DNA of 64,000 nt from Microbacterium kyungheense (GCF_006783905.1 NZ_VFPE01000004.1:124001-188000); one strand, 5' to 3'; shown: positions 44,201 to 52,187, counted from the stretch's first letter. Translations and numbers: made by a program. The notes: a model not told the origin generated them from the sequence alone.

Positions 44201-45482
44201 GCAGGATCGCGGTCTTCTTGTCGGCGTCACCGACGTAGTGGCGCTTGATGTTCTCGATCACGACGATCGAGTCGTCGACCACACGCCCGATCGCGATCGT
44301 GAGCGCGCCGAGCGTCAGGATGTTGAGCGAGTAGCCGAACGCCTGGATGCCGACGAACGTGATCAGCACGCTGGTCGGGATCGAGATCGCCGCGACGAGC
44401 GTCGACCGCACCGACAGCAGGAAGACGAAGATCACGAGCACCGCGAAGACCAGGCCGAGCAGACCCTCCTGCGCGAGCGACTCGATCGACTGCTGGATGT
44501 ACGGGGCCTGGTCGAACACGACCGTGAACTCGGCGCCGTCCAGCTTGTCTTCGAGGTCGGGGAGGACGGCGAGCACGCCGCGCGACACGTCCACGGTGTT
44601 CGCCGCCGGCAGCTTCGTGACGGCGATCGTGAGCGCCGGCTCGCCGTTCACGCGCGAGATCGTCGTGACCGGGTCGGCTTCCTGCGCCACGGTGGCGACG
44701 TCGGCGATCGTGGTCTCGCCCGCCGTGAACTGGTCGGCCGTGGACGGCACGAGGGGCAGCGCGGCGATCTCGTCGACGGACGTGACCTTCGAGCCTGTCT
44801 GCACGGTGAGGGTCTGGTCGCCCTCGGTGATCTGGCCGCCGGGGAACAGCACGCCGTTCTGGTCGAGCGCGTCGCGGATCGCCTGCTGCGTGTACCCGGA
44901 CTCGGCGAGCTTCGCCTGGTCGGGCGTGATCGTCACGCGCTGGCCGACACCGCCCACGATCTGTGCCGCGTTGACGCCTTCGACGTCCTCGAGCTCGGGG
45001 ACGACGGATGCCTCCAGCTGAGACTGGACCGTCGCCTCGTCGTCGTAGCCCGTCACCGCCAGCTGGATCACCGGGAAGTCATCGATGCTCGCCGAGATGA
45101 CGTTCGGCTCCACGCCGTCGGGCAGCTGCGACTTGATGCGGTTGATCGCCTGCGTCATCTTCTGCTCGGCGGTCGCGAGATCCGTGCCGTACGTGAAGGA
45201 CGCCTGCACGATCGACGCGTTGGTCGTGCTGGTGGCGGTGGACTCCTCGAGCCCGGGCACGCCCTGGATGGCGGTCTCAATGGGCGTCGACACGTCGTTG
45301 CTCACGACCTCGGGCGATGCGCCCGGGTAGGCCGAGACGACGATCAGCGCGGGGAACTCGATCGACGGGATCAGCTCCTGCTTGAGATTCGTCAGCGCGA
45401 GACCGCCGAAGATGGCGGCGACGATCGTGATGAGGGCGATCAGTGCGCGGTTCTTGAGACTCAGGACGGCGAGGTTCGACAC
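41244..45482 (-). CDS. RND exporter (AcrB/HAE1-type) with long repetitive acidic tail
   Basis: 1412 residues. The first ~1020 form a full RND permease: N-terminal helix (LKNRALIALITIVAAIFGGLAL), porter domains, helices with IGRVVDDSIVVIENIKRH and GIVVTNAIVLVDLV (RND motifs with the charged Asp residues), and the second half with VPFAATGAILLQ. Exports a small molecule using the proton gradient; no membrane-fusion partner is nearby, as usual in Gram-positives. Then ~390 residues are tail: a Gly/Asp-rich linker, a basic patch (RRERRQREAARGRR), and 26 pentapeptides of type V-E-D-A-P/S. GTG 45482 with GAAGG upstream. Substrate unknown. Confidence 0.9.
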   Translation of the reverse strand: MSNLAVLSLKNRALIALITIVAAIFGGLALTNLKQELIPSIEFPALIVVSAYPGASPEVVSNDVSTPIETAIQGVPGLEESTATSTTNASIVQASFTYGTDLATAEQKMTQAINRIKSQLPDGVEPNVISASIDDFPVIQLAVTGYDDEATVQSQLEASVVPELEDVEGVNAAQIVGGVGQRVTITPDQAKLAESGYTQQAIRDALDQNGVLFPGGQITEGDQTLTVQTGSKVTSVDEIAALPLVPSTADQFTAGETTIADVATVAQEADPVTTISRVNGEPALTIAVTKLPAANTVDVSRGVLAVLPDLEDKLDGAEFTVVFDQAPYIQQSIESLAQEGLLGLVFAVLVIFVFLLSVRSTLVAAISIPTSVLITFVGIQAFGYSLNILTLGALTIAIGRVVDDSIVVIENIKRHYVGDADKKTAILRGVREVASAITASTITTVAVFLPIAFVGDLTGELFRPFALTVTIAMTASLLVALTIVPVLAYWFLKPGKPILDADGVAIDPEDAAAPPSRLQKAYLPILHWTLKHSWVTLLIAVLVLGGTLAAAPFMKVNFLGDSGQNTFTMTQDIGPAPSLEAESAAAEQVEDALQGVDGIETVQVSIGSSGSALRDAFAGGGSGITYSITTDPDVDQVALREDVQNAIADLDDAGEITISAGGGFGSTDIAIDVTAPDSDTLATATDAVVAAVDGKEGVGQVSSNLSASLPYIAVTVDRDKAAQLGLSEVTVGALVSNTMQPQSIGSVEIDDTALTVYLAASQTPASLDELRQLQVPSATGPIALEEVATVEESEGPTSITTEGGQRTATVTVTPSTDDLATATASVTAALEDADLPSAADATLGGVATQQTDAFSQLGLALLAAILIVYIVMVATFKSLRQPLLLLVSVPFAATGAILLQIISGVPLGVASLIGVLMLIGIVVTNAIVLVDLVNQYREKGLTTHDATVAGGSRRLRPILMTALATIFALTPMALGITGHGGFISQPLAIVVIGGLVSSTVLTLLVLPTLYNLVEGAKERRAARRAGGDGDGGGGGGEGPAPEGDGPDAGSDAAAEGELVAVGVVASGAGSSAGGAAAGADAAGAAGAVAAGAAFETRRERRQREAARGRRGAVAAETAAVDVPTIEEGPDVEVPESEPAPAVVSAETETVDAVEPAPSVDGPAQTEDAVADAAEEADDAGSEIVDAAPAPAPGEPEVAAEKGAVDETAADEPAADQQLTDEGVRAEDASVEDASGEDAPVEDAPVGDASAEDASVEDALVENPSVEDVSAGDASVEGAAVEDARVEDAPAADLPADEEATDGAPVEGALVDDAHIEDAPVDDAPVEDAPVEEASVDEAPIEAAPAEPASADETPAEGSPQVIDSVPGFDPAGADDSSADDETQGESASAEATDDSAQPATDDTGKPERRGDA
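41421..41810 (-). repeat. 26 x 15-bp coding repeats (VEDAP/S pentapeptides)
   Basis: 390 bp encode 26 units of five residues with consensus V-E-D-A-P or V-E-D-A-S (e.g. VEDASGEDAPVEDAPV). Units are in exact 15-bp register, so unit loss or gain would keep the frame. It forms the acidic tail of the RND exporter. Confidence 0.9.
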
Positions 45483-45530
45483 AGCAATGCCTTCGCTGGG
45501 TGAGGTGGTGCATGGATGCGGGAGCCCGCA

Positions 45531-45548
45531 CGATACGAACGTGTATCG
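45531..45548. promoter_or_regulatory. Orphan dyad CGATAC-N6-GTATCG upstream of the RND gene
   Basis: CGATACGAACGTGTATCG with 6-bp arms, 49 bp upstream of the RND start. Size and shape fit a TetR-type operator. No regulator gene is adjacent, so the protein would be encoded elsewhere. Confidence 0.45.
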
Positions 45549-45568
45549 GTTTTCAGTATTTCATGCAG

Positions 45569-45946
45569 TCAGAGGCCCGATGCGACCGCTCCCAGCCAGA
45601 GCCCGAGCCCCGCGCCCGCCGCGGCGAGCACGAGCGTGCCGAACAGGTTCAGCGCGGCATCCCGCCACCGTCTCCGCTGGGCGAGCAGCACCGTCTCGAC
45701 CGACACCGTGCTGAACGTCGTGTAGCCGCCGAGCAGCCCGAGTCCGAGGACCAGCGACAGCTCGGGCGCGATCGCCGTGCCGAGTCCTGTGATCACGCCC
45801 AGCACGAACGAGCCGGTCACGTTGACGACGAGGATCCCCACCGGGAACCGCGCGCCGCCCGCGGGCGTGACCCACCGGTCCACGAGGTAGCGCAAGCCCG
45901 CGCCGACGCCGCCGGCGAGCGCGGCGACCAGCAGCCAGGGGCTCAC
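45569..45946 (-). CDS. crcB: Fluoride channel subunit CrcB/Fluc
   Basis: 125 residues, four helices, with GGVGAGLRYLVD, NVTGSFVLG and GGYTTFST, all standard Fluc motifs (the TTFST segment lines the fluoride pore). Exports fluoride. GTG start overlaps the upstream crcB stop by 4 bp (GTGA). Gram-positive Fluc subunits of this kind usually function as heterodimers with the adjacent copy. Confidence 0.93.
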   Translation of the reverse strand: MSPWLLVAALAGGVGAGLRYLVDRWVTPAGGARFPVGILVVNVTGSFVLGVITGLGTAIAPELSLVLGLGLLGGYTTFSTVSVETVLLAQRRRWRDAALNLFGTLVLAAAGAGLGLWLGAVASGL

Positions 45947-46356
45947 TCGGCGTCCTCGATCGGCTCGATCTCACCGGGGACGTCGGCGATGCGGCGTCCG
46001 ATGAACAGCCCGGCGACGGCTCCGGCGACGCCCGCGACGAGGGATGCCGCCGCCAGCACGAGCGCGAGCCCCGGGGTCGTCGCCCACAGCGCCGTCGCCA
46101 CGGCGAACGCGCTGTAGGTCGTGAAGCCTCCCATGACCCCCGTGCCGAGGAAGGCGCGCGCGAGCGGATGCCGGTCGTCGAGCCAGCCGACGATGACCCC
46201 GAGCAGCAGGGACCCGACGCCGTTGATCGCGAGGGTCACCCAGGGAGCCGCCGTCGGATCGGTCACCGGCGCGAGGATCAGGCCCCGGGCGAGCACCCCC
46301 ACCGCTCCGCCCGCGACGGTCAGCCCGAGCACACGGGCGTCGACGGGCTGCGGCAT
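45943..46356 (-). CDS. crcB: Fluoride channel subunit CrcB/Fluc (second copy)
   Basis: 137 residues, four helices: GGAVGVLARGL, NGVGSLLLGVIVGW, GFTTYSAFAV. First gene of the pair with 45569. The N-terminal GGxxGxxxR motif is slightly atypical. -10 TAGCGT (46368-46363), 6 nt, ATG: leaderless, which rules out an upstream riboswitch. Together the two form the fluoride-specific channel. Confidence 0.92.
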   Translation of the reverse strand: MPQPVDARVLGLTVAGGAVGVLARGLILAPVTDPTAAPWVTLAINGVGSLLLGVIVGWLDDRHPLARAFLGTGVMGGFTTYSAFAVATALWATTPGLALVLAAASLVAGVAGAVAGLFIGRRIADVPGEIEPIEDAE

Positions 46357-46394
46357 CCCCTCACGCTACTCCGGAGCGTCGCGTCGACGCGGGC

Positions 46395-47363
46395 TCAGCG
46401 CCCGGGCCGGAGCAGGCCGCGGATCGCCGACTCGGGCGTGATCGACAGGTCGAGCAGGTTGCCCTCGCGATAGCGCGTGAACACGCGCGGGTCGATGTAC
46501 GAGCCGCGTGCCACGGCCGGGGTGTTGCCCAACGCCTCAGCGGTGGCGCGGACCGCGATCACCTCGGCCCGCTTCAGGTCGGTCTTGGTGTCGACCGCGC
46601 CGATGCGCGCCAGCGCCTCGGCGGCGAGGATCGTGCCGCGCAGCGTCCGGAAGTCCTTCGCGGTGAAGCGGCCGCCGGTGAGCGTGCGCACGTAGGCGTT
46701 GACCTCGGCCGGCGTGAGCGCGACGCGGCGACCGGCGCGATCCCACGCCAGCAGCGGGGACCGGGGTCGCCCCGCCGCCAGGAGCTCGACCGCCGCGGCG
46801 AGATCGGCGTCGTCGACCTCGAGCAGCTGTCGCTTGCCGCTCTTGCCCGGGAAGGCGAGCGTGATGATGGATGCCTCGACCCCGGCATCCCGTCTCTGCA
46901 GCGTCGTCAGCCCGCGACTGCCGTGCGCCGCGAGATAGCGCTCCGAGCCGATGCGCGGCGCAGCCTGGTCGAGCAGCCGGAACGCGACGGCCAGGACGCG
47001 TTCGCGATCGAGGTCGGCGCGGCGCAGCGACGTCGTGACGCGCGCGCGGGCACGGGGCAGCGCCTCGGCGAGCGCGAGCGCCCGGGCGAACTTGCCCCGG
47101 TCGCGGCCCGCCGTCCAGTCCGGATGATAGAGGTACTGCGTGCGACCGGCGTCGTCGACGCCGACGGCCTGGATGTGTCCGTCGGGGCGGGCGCTGATCC
47201 AGACGTCGTGCCATGCCGGCGGGATGACGAGGGCGCGGATGCGCTCGTGGTGGCGCGTCGCGGGAGTGCGGCCCTTCGCGTCGACATAGCGGAAGCCGGC
47301 CCCGGCGCGGATGCGACGGAAACCGGCGTCCTGGTACGGCCGCACGCGCACGAGCTTCGGCAT
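46395..47363 (-). CDS. DNA topoisomerase IB
   Basis: 322 residues. N-terminal YVDAKGRTPATRHHERIRAL and PDGHIQAVGVDDAGR match bacterial type IB topoisomerases; TAKDFRTLRGT supplies catalytic Arg/Lys residues, and GSYIDPRVF holds the nucleophilic tyrosine. Relaxes supercoils by a 3'-phosphotyrosyl intermediate. ATG 47363 with GGAGG directly upstream. Confidence 0.93.
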   Translation of the reverse strand: MPKLVRVRPYQDAGFRRIRAGAGFRYVDAKGRTPATRHHERIRALVIPPAWHDVWISARPDGHIQAVGVDDAGRTQYLYHPDWTAGRDRGKFARALALAEALPRARARVTTSLRRADLDRERVLAVAFRLLDQAAPRIGSERYLAAHGSRGLTTLQRRDAGVEASIITLAFPGKSGKRQLLEVDDADLAAAVELLAAGRPRSPLLAWDRAGRRVALTPAEVNAYVRTLTGGRFTAKDFRTLRGTILAAEALARIGAVDTKTDLKRAEVIAVRATAEALGNTPAVARGSYIDPRVFTRYREGNLLDLSITPESAIRGLLRPGR

Positions 47364-47409
47364 CCGTCCTCCGTTCCTGCGAGTCCGGATGCCGGCTCGC
47401 GCCCCTGCG

Positions 47410-47676
47410 TCAGTGGTTGCGGATCATCGAGATGAGCTCGGACTTCTTCTTGTCCGAGTATCCCTTGAGGCCCAGCTCCTTCGCGCGCTTGCGCAGCTCG
47501 GGCACGGTGCGCTCGTCGTAGTCCTTCGCGTTCGCGCCGCGACTGCCGACCTTCTTGCGCCCCTGGCTGGCGGCCGCGTTCGAGATGCGAGCGGCCTTCT
47601 CTTTCGATGCTCCGTCCTTGCGGAGCTCCTCGTACATCTCGCGGTCCTTCAGGTTCGATCCGCGCTTTCCGGGCAT
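47410..47676 (-). CDS. Small Rho-N/DUF7218-like protein
   Basis: 88 residues, strongly basic. The N-terminal KDREMYEELRKDGASKEKAARIS resembles plasmid-stabilisation/Rho-N-associated modules, and the C-terminal TVPELRKRAKELGLKGYSDKKKSELI is a SAP/Rho-N-like nucleic-acid binding helix pair. Probably binds nucleic acid; no role known. ATG 47676 with GGAGGAG upstream. Next to the topoisomerase gene. Confidence 0.8.
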   Translation of the reverse strand: MPGKRGSNLKDREMYEELRKDGASKEKAARISNAAASQGRKKVGSRGANAKDYDERTVPELRKRAKELGLKGYSDKKKSELISMIRNH

Positions 47677-47729
47677 GATCTCCTCCTTCCCTCACCGCAC
47701 CGGCACCCGATCGGGCGCCGGTGCGGACG

Positions 47730-48611
47730 TCACAGTCCCTTGCCGCCGGTCACCGGCAGAATGGCTCCTGATGTGTAGGTCGCGTCGTCGCTCGCGAGGT
47801 ACACGTAGGCGCCCGCGAGCTCGGCGGGCTGTCCCGCGCGGCCGAGCGGCGTGTCCTTGCCGAACGTGGCCAGGCGCTCCGCGTCCCAGCCTGTCGCGGG
47901 GATGAGCGGAGTCCAGATGGGGCCCGGCGCGACGCCGTTGACCCGGATCCCGCGCGGCCCGAGCTCTTCGGCGAGCGCCTTCACGAACGCGACGTGGGCG
48001 GCCTTCGTCATGGCGTAGTCGATCAGCCCGGGCGACGGGTTGAACGCCTGGATCGATGTCGTCACGATGATCGAGGCGCCGGCCTTCAGGTGCGGGATCG
48101 CGGCGCGCGCCGTGAACATGGGCGCGTACAGGTTGGTGCGGAACACGCGATCCAGCTCCTCGGTCTCGAGGTTCTCGAGGCCGTCACGGTCCTTCTGGTA
48201 CGCCGCGTTCAGCACCAGCACGTCCAGCCCGCCGAGTTCGTCGACGGTGCGCGTGACGATGTCGGCGCAGAACGCCTCGTCGCGCAGGTCGCCGGCGAGC
48301 GGCAGCGCCTTGGTGCCGCCTTCGGTGATCCACCGCACGGTGTCGTCGGCGTCCTCCTGCTCCTCGGGCATGTGCGTGAGTGCGACGTCCGCCCCCTCGC
48401 GGGCGAAGGCGATGGCCACGGCGCGTCCGATGCCGGAGTCGCCGCCGGTGATCAGTGCGCGACGCCCGCTCAGGCGCAGCGAGCCGCGGTAGGTGCGTTC
48501 GCCGTGGTCGGGCTCCGGACGCGTCTCGTCGGTGGTGCCCGGCTGCTCCTGCTGCTGAGCAGGGAAGCCCTCGGTGCGGTGCGCCGTCGTCGGATCGGTC
48601 GATGTGCTCAT
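47730..48611 (-). CDS. SDR family oxidoreductase
   Basis: 293 residues. A polar N-terminal extension (QQQEQPGTTDETRPEPD) is followed by GGDSGIGRAVAIAFA (nucleotide loop), NAAYQKD, and YAMTKAAHVAF (catalytic Tyr-Lys). This extended form resembles the YghA/DhK-type SDRs of stress-related operons. Cytoplasmic. -10 TAGCGT (48624-48619), 7 nt, ATG: leaderless. Confidence 0.87.
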   Translation of the reverse strand: MSTSTDPTTAHRTEGFPAQQQEQPGTTDETRPEPDHGERTYRGSLRLSGRRALITGGDSGIGRAVAIAFAREGADVALTHMPEEQEDADDTVRWITEGGTKALPLAGDLRDEAFCADIVTRTVDELGGLDVLVLNAAYQKDRDGLENLETEELDRVFRTNLYAPMFTARAAIPHLKAGASIIVTTSIQAFNPSPGLIDYAMTKAAHVAFVKALAEELGPRGIRVNGVAPGPIWTPLIPATGWDAERLATFGKDTPLGRAGQPAELAGAYVYLASDDATYTSGAILPVTGGKGL

Positions 48612-48810
48612 ACCCGCGACGCTACGAGCGCCTGCGGCGCGGATCACGGGGGTTGACTTCCACGGCCGTCGGACCTATCGACCTCGCCTATCACCGGCGA
48701 GGCGACCGCGTCAACCCACTACGGCCGCGGGGGGTGCGGTGCCAATCTCGTGATGTGCCCACGAGGCAACCGGCGCACCTGCGTCGGCACCCAGAAGGAG
48801 GAGGACCCCC

Positions 48811-48975
48811 GTGAACATCGCCCTCATCATCATCATCGTCATCGCCATCATCCTCGCCATCGTCGGCGGCCTGAGCTCTGCCCTGAACTGGCTGCTGTGG
48901 GTCGCGATCATCGTCGGTGTCATCGCACTCATCGCGTTCCTGTTCCGCGTACTGAGCGGAAACCGCAACACCTGA
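48811..48975 (+). CDS. Small hydrophobic membrane protein (54 aa)
   Basis: Begins VNIALIIIIVIAIILAIVGG, with a second helix LLWVAIIVGVIALIAFLF and a short basic/polar end LSGNRNT. GTG 48811 is supported by a strong AGAAGGAGGAGG, 5 nt upstream. No family recognised; similar in form to the protein at 61570-61728. Ends in a hairpin terminator. Confidence 0.7.
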   Translation: MNIALIIIIVIAIILAIVGGLSSALNWLLWVAIIVGVIALIAFLFRVLSGNRNT

Positions 48976-48993
48976 CGACGCCGGGAACGAGAG

Positions 48994-49033
48994 AGAGCGG
49001 ATGCCGCGGCCCGAGGGCTGCGGCATCCGCTCT
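48994..49033. terminator. Hairpin between small membrane protein and TipAS regulator
   Basis: Perfect 14-bp stem AGAGCGGATGCCGC (48994-49007) / GCGGCATCCGCTCT (49020-49033) with a GCCC/GGGC inner stem, between convergent genes; followed by CTCTTTCC. Confidence 0.85.
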
Positions 49034-49052
49034 TTCCGTGTGATCGGGCGTT

Positions 49053-49823
49053 CTACAGCTGCGCCTCCGCGTAGACGCGGAGCGCGTCGCGGACGAACTC
49101 GGCGCCCTTCGTGCCGTTGTAGTTGGCTGCGAAGCGCGGATCTGCGACGTACATCTCGCCGAGCCCGAGCACGTACGCCTTGACGTCGCCGCCCGGGGCG
49201 GCCGCGGGGGTCCCCGGGATGCCGGTCAGCCACTCGACGTGCCGCTTCGCGAGTGCCTGCGCCTCGTCGCTGTCGGGGGCGACGCCGGACTCCGCGGCCG
49301 CGATCCAGTCGCGTCCGAGGTCTGCCGCGCGCTGCTCCCACGCGGCCTTGTCGTCGGCGCTCATCGAGCGCCACCAGCGGTCGCTGTCGGCGTACGCCTT
49401 CTTTCCCCAGCGCTGTTCGACCTCGTCCTTGTACTGCGTGTGGTCGAACCCGTCGAACATGTTCTCTGCCATCAGTCGTTCACCTCCTTTCAAGGCCGTG
49501 ATGGTGGTCTCGACCGACGCGACCTGGCGCGCCAGCCGGTCCTGCTCCTGCCGCAACCAGGCGAGATGGCTCTCGAGGGCGTGCGCCTCGGATGCCTCGC
49601 GCCCGAGCACGTCGCCGATCTGCGGCAGTCCCAGACCGAGCTCGCGCAGCAGCAGGATGCGCTGCAGGCGCACGAGCGCAGCCTGGTCGTAGTAGCGGTA
49701 GCCGTTGTGGCCGATGCTCGACGGCGCGAGCAGCCCGATGTCGTCGTAGTGGCGGAGCGTGCGGCTCGTCGTGCCGGCGAGCCGGGCGATCTGCTGGATC
49801 GACCATTCCTCGTCGTCGTTCAT
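49053..49823 (-). CDS. MerR family regulator with TipAS domain
   Basis: 256 residues. N-terminal MerR HTH: WSIQQIARLAGTTSRTLRHY; a long coiled-coil (about 80-110) leads to a TipAS antibiotic-recognition domain (about 120-256) with MFDGFDHTQYKDEVEQRWG and WWRSMSADDKAAWE. TipAL-like proteins bind thiopeptides and similar drugs and activate their own promoter. -10 TACCGT, 7 nt, ATG (leaderless); the operator TTGACGTTGCGTCAA overlaps the promoter, so self-regulated. Divergent from DUF4097. Confidence 0.9.
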   Translation of the reverse strand: MNDDEEWSIQQIARLAGTTSRTLRHYDDIGLLAPSSIGHNGYRYYDQAALVRLQRILLLRELGLGLPQIGDVLGREASEAHALESHLAWLRQEQDRLARQVASVETTITALKGGERLMAENMFDGFDHTQYKDEVEQRWGKKAYADSDRWWRSMSADDKAAWEQRAADLGRDWIAAAESGVAPDSDEAQALAKRHVEWLTGIPGTPAAAPGGDVKAYVLGLGEMYVADPRFAANYNGTKGAEFVRDALRVYAEAQL

Positions 49824-49840
49824 GTCCACCACGGTAAAGG

Positions 49841-49855
49841 TTGACGTTGCGTCAA
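49841..49855. promoter_or_regulatory. MerR/TipA-type operator
   Basis: TTGACGTTGCGTCAA: perfect TTGACG / CGTCAA half-sites around a 3-nt core, in the promoter of the TipAS regulator at 49823. MerR operators usually lie in an elongated -35/-10 spacer. Confidence 0.75.
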
Positions 49856-49881
49856 GGTCAAGCTGAGATTTCGCCGGACGC

Positions 49882-49935
49882 TTGACATGCTCGCGATATA
49901 TCGTGTTACCGTTCTCCCATACGCGATATATCGCG
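49882..49935 (+). promoter_or_regulatory. Promoter with two PadR-type operators for DUF4097-padR
   Basis: TTGACA (49882-49887) and TACCGT (49907-49912) form the promoter. CGCGATATATCG appears in the spacer (49892-49903) and as the perfect palindrome CGCGATATATCGCG at 49922-49935, just downstream. PadR regulators bind such ATAT-centred dyads; repression by the PadR at 50867 is likely. Confidence 0.7.
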
Positions 49936-49976
49936 AGCCGGATCACCCCAACGAGAGAACCGCAGGAGAACCAGTC

Positions 49977-50867
49977 ATGACCCTGGAGAAGTGGATCATC
50001 CACCCGGGCGAGACGCGCGTGATCGACATCGAGACCGTGCGCACGCTCAAGATCGGCCTCGTGGGCGGCCAGATCGACGTCATCGCCCACGATGAGCCCG
50101 GCGCCCGCATCGAGGTGCACGGTGTCACCGTGAAGGACCTCCGCATCGAGGTCGACGACGATCACGTCGAGATCGACCACCCGCAGCTGCGGTGGGACAA
50201 CTTCCTCGAAGTGTTCCGCAACTTCGGCGCCGGCGGCCCCCGGGCCGAGGTCAGCGTCGCGGTCCCCCGTGACGTCGCGCTGACCCTGGGCGTCGTCAGC
50301 GCCAGCGGTCTCGTGTCGGGTCTGCGCGGCAACGCCTCGCTCAACACCGTGTCGGGCGACATCATCGTCGACGGCCTCGCGGGCGACCTCTCGGTCAACG
50401 CCGTGTCCGGCGACGTGCAGGTGCGCGAGCTCGTCGGCTCGCTGAACGCCAACAGCGTCTCGGGCGACGTCGCGGCCACCGGCGCGCTGCGCAAGGCCAC
50501 GATCGACACCGTGTCGGGGGCGGCCCTGGTCGACTCCGCCGGCGACATCCTCACCGTGAGCGTCAACACCGTCAGCGGCAACGCCACCGTGCGCCTGGAC
50601 GAGGGCTACCCCGCCAACTACGTCGTGCGCAGCGTCAGCGGCCGCGTCCAGATCGACGGCGTCGTGCGCTCGGGCAACGGCTCGGGACCGACGACCAACT
50701 ACACGGGCTCGGTCGGCGAGCTCAGCGGCAGCTTCGCCGACGTCCGGGCGCACAGCGTGTCGGGCGACGTCACGGTGCTGCGCCGCACCGAGTACTTCGG
50801 GGATGCCGCACCGCCGGCATCCGCATCGCCCGAGGCGGCCCCCGAGGCCGAGTGGGAGCAGGAGTGA
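49977..50867 (+). CDS. DUF4097 family protein (beta-helix-like)
   Basis: 296 residues. Repeated GD-type turns in regular spacing (LNTVSGDIIVDG, VNAVSGDVQV, NANSVSGDVAAT, INTVSG-like VNTVSGNATV) indicate the right-handed beta-solenoid DUF4097/toastrack fold. No signal peptide, no membrane helix. Such proteins accompany PadR and PspC-type regulators; role unknown, perhaps a regulator partner. ATG 49977 with AGGAG upstream. The TGA overlaps the padR ATG by 1 nt. Confidence 0.87.
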   Translation: MTLEKWIIHPGETRVIDIETVRTLKIGLVGGQIDVIAHDEPGARIEVHGVTVKDLRIEVDDDHVEIDHPQLRWDNFLEVFRNFGAGGPRAEVSVAVPRDVALTLGVVSASGLVSGLRGNASLNTVSGDIIVDGLAGDLSVNAVSGDVQVRELVGSLNANSVSGDVAATGALRKATIDTVSGAALVDSAGDILTVSVNTVSGNATVRLDEGYPANYVVRSVSGRVQIDGVVRSGNGSGPTTNYTGSVGELSGSFADVRAHSVSGDVTVLRRTEYFGDAAPPASASPEAAPEAEWEQE

Positions 50868-51475
50868 TGGCCCCCGTCTTCTCGCACGGCGACCTGCGCC
50901 TGTACCTGCTGAACCTGCTCGATGAGGGGCCGCGCCACGGCTACGACATCATGCAGGCCCTGTCGGACCGCACGGGTGGCACCTACACACCCAGCGCCGG
51001 CACGATCTACCCCCGCCTCGCGAAGCTCGAGGAGGAGGGCCTGGTCACCAAGACCGTCGACGGCCGCAAGACCGTGTACGCGATCACCGAGGCGGGTCAC
51101 GCCGAAGTCCAGGCGCGCGCCGGCGAGCTCGAGGGCATCGAGGCCGGCCTCGCCGACTCGGTGCGGCTCATCGCCGACGAGGTGCGCGGGAGTGTGCGCG
51201 AGGCCATGAAGAGCCTGCGCGCCGACCTCGCCGCGGCGTCCCGCGAAGAGCGCGCCGCCACGCCGCAGGATCCGCGCGAGGACGACCCGCGCGTGCTCGC
51301 CCGCGAGCAGCTGCAGCGGGCGGACGCGTCGGTGAACGAGTTCCGCGCACGCGTGCGCAGCGATCTGCGCACCCACGTCGCGCGTGGCGGCGACCTGGCC
51401 GCGACCGTGGTCGACGAGCTGGTCGGCGAACTCGACCGCATCGCCCGTGACGTCACCCGCGCCCTGCGCGGCTGA
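50867..51475 (+). CDS. PadR family regulator
   Basis: 202 residues. PadR winged helix at 1-85: LYLLNLLDEGPRHGYDIM and AGTIYPRLAKLEEEGLV, then a long helical C-terminus (about 95-202) rich in Arg/Glu/Ala. Represses the DUF4097-padR operon, most likely through the ATAT-centred operators upstream. TGATG overlap with DUF4097 means coupled translation. Confidence 0.88.
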   Translation: MAPVFSHGDLRLYLLNLLDEGPRHGYDIMQALSDRTGGTYTPSAGTIYPRLAKLEEEGLVTKTVDGRKTVYAITEAGHAEVQARAGELEGIEAGLADSVRLIADEVRGSVREAMKSLRADLAAASREERAATPQDPREDDPRVLAREQLQRADASVNEFRARVRSDLRTHVARGGDLAATVVDELVGELDRIARDVTRALRG

Positions 51476-51485
51476 CCTCAGGCCG

Positions 51486-51576
51486 GGTCGTTGGGCGAGC
51501 GACGAAGGAGCGAGACGAGACGCAGGCGCACGGGCGACCTCGGGCACCGCGTTTCGTCTCGCTTCGCTCGCTCGAC
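51486..51576. repeat. REP-like intergenic element
   Basis: The left arm starts GGTCGTTGGGCGAGCGACG and ends GAGACGAGACGC (51523); the right arm GCGTTTCGTCTCGCTTCGCT continues to GTCGAC-like ends (51549-51576). The two arms pair over most of their length. It lies between the convergent padR and universal stress genes and likely terminates both. Confidence 0.7.
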
Positions 51577-51596
51577 GGCCGATCGATCGGGCCGGG

Positions 51597-52127
51597 CTAC
51601 GACGCCGGCCAGATCTCCTCGTCGTCCGCGACGGGCTCGCCCAGCGGCACGATCAGGATCGGCCGGTGCTGGCGGTGCGCGAGACGGGCGCCGACCGAAC
51701 CGGTGAAGAACTCGCGCACGGACTCGCCGAACCCGCGCTTGCGCGTGCCCACGACGAGCAGCCGCGCGTCGAGCTGGTCGGCCAGATGCTTGATGGCCAT
51801 CGCGGGGTCGCCCACGAGCTGGCGTGCGACCCAGTCGACGCCGGACCCCTCGAGCGCGGCGGTGGCGGCATCCGTCACCTTCGCGAGATCACCCTCGCCG
51901 GCGGCGATGTTGAGGTCGATCGGGGCGGAGTGCACATACCCGTCGGGGTCTTCGTACGTGACGAACCGCGTGACGTCGACGTGCGCCACCACGAGCGGAG
52001 CCTGGAACAGCTTCGCGTACCGCGCCGCCTCTTTCAGGACGCGCCCGGACTGGTCGGGCACCACTCCCACGATCACGGCCCCGTCGAGCCCCTCGTTGCT
52101 GACGGCGTCGGATGCCTCGTCGGTCAT
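51597..52127 (-). CDS. Universal stress protein
   Basis: 176 residues, one UspA domain after a short polar leader. AVIVGVVPDQSGRVLKEAARYA opens the fold; the ATP-loop residues appear in LVVGTRKRGFGESVREFFTGS (the GxxG-9x-GS type) and PILIVPLG at the end. Cytoplasmic stress protein. ATG 52127 has GGAG upstream. Compare with the tandem Usp at 379-1272. Confidence 0.88.
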   Translation of the reverse strand: MTDEASDAVSNEGLDGAVIVGVVPDQSGRVLKEAARYAKLFQAPLVVAHVDVTRFVTYEDPDGYVHSAPIDLNIAAGEGDLAKVTDAATAALEGSGVDWVARQLVGDPAMAIKHLADQLDARLLVVGTRKRGFGESVREFFTGSVGARLAHRQHRPILIVPLGEPVADDEEIWPAS

Positions 52128-52187
52128 ACGTCCGTGCTCCTCCCGCACCGGTGGGCTCGGAACCGCCGGGGTGCGGGGGCTCCGTGT

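Noticed and set aside
46357..46394. Fluoride riboswitch before the crcB pair
   Set aside because: Only 38 bp separate crcB from topoisomerase IB, and a TAGCGT -10 sits 6 nt before ATG, leaving no leader.
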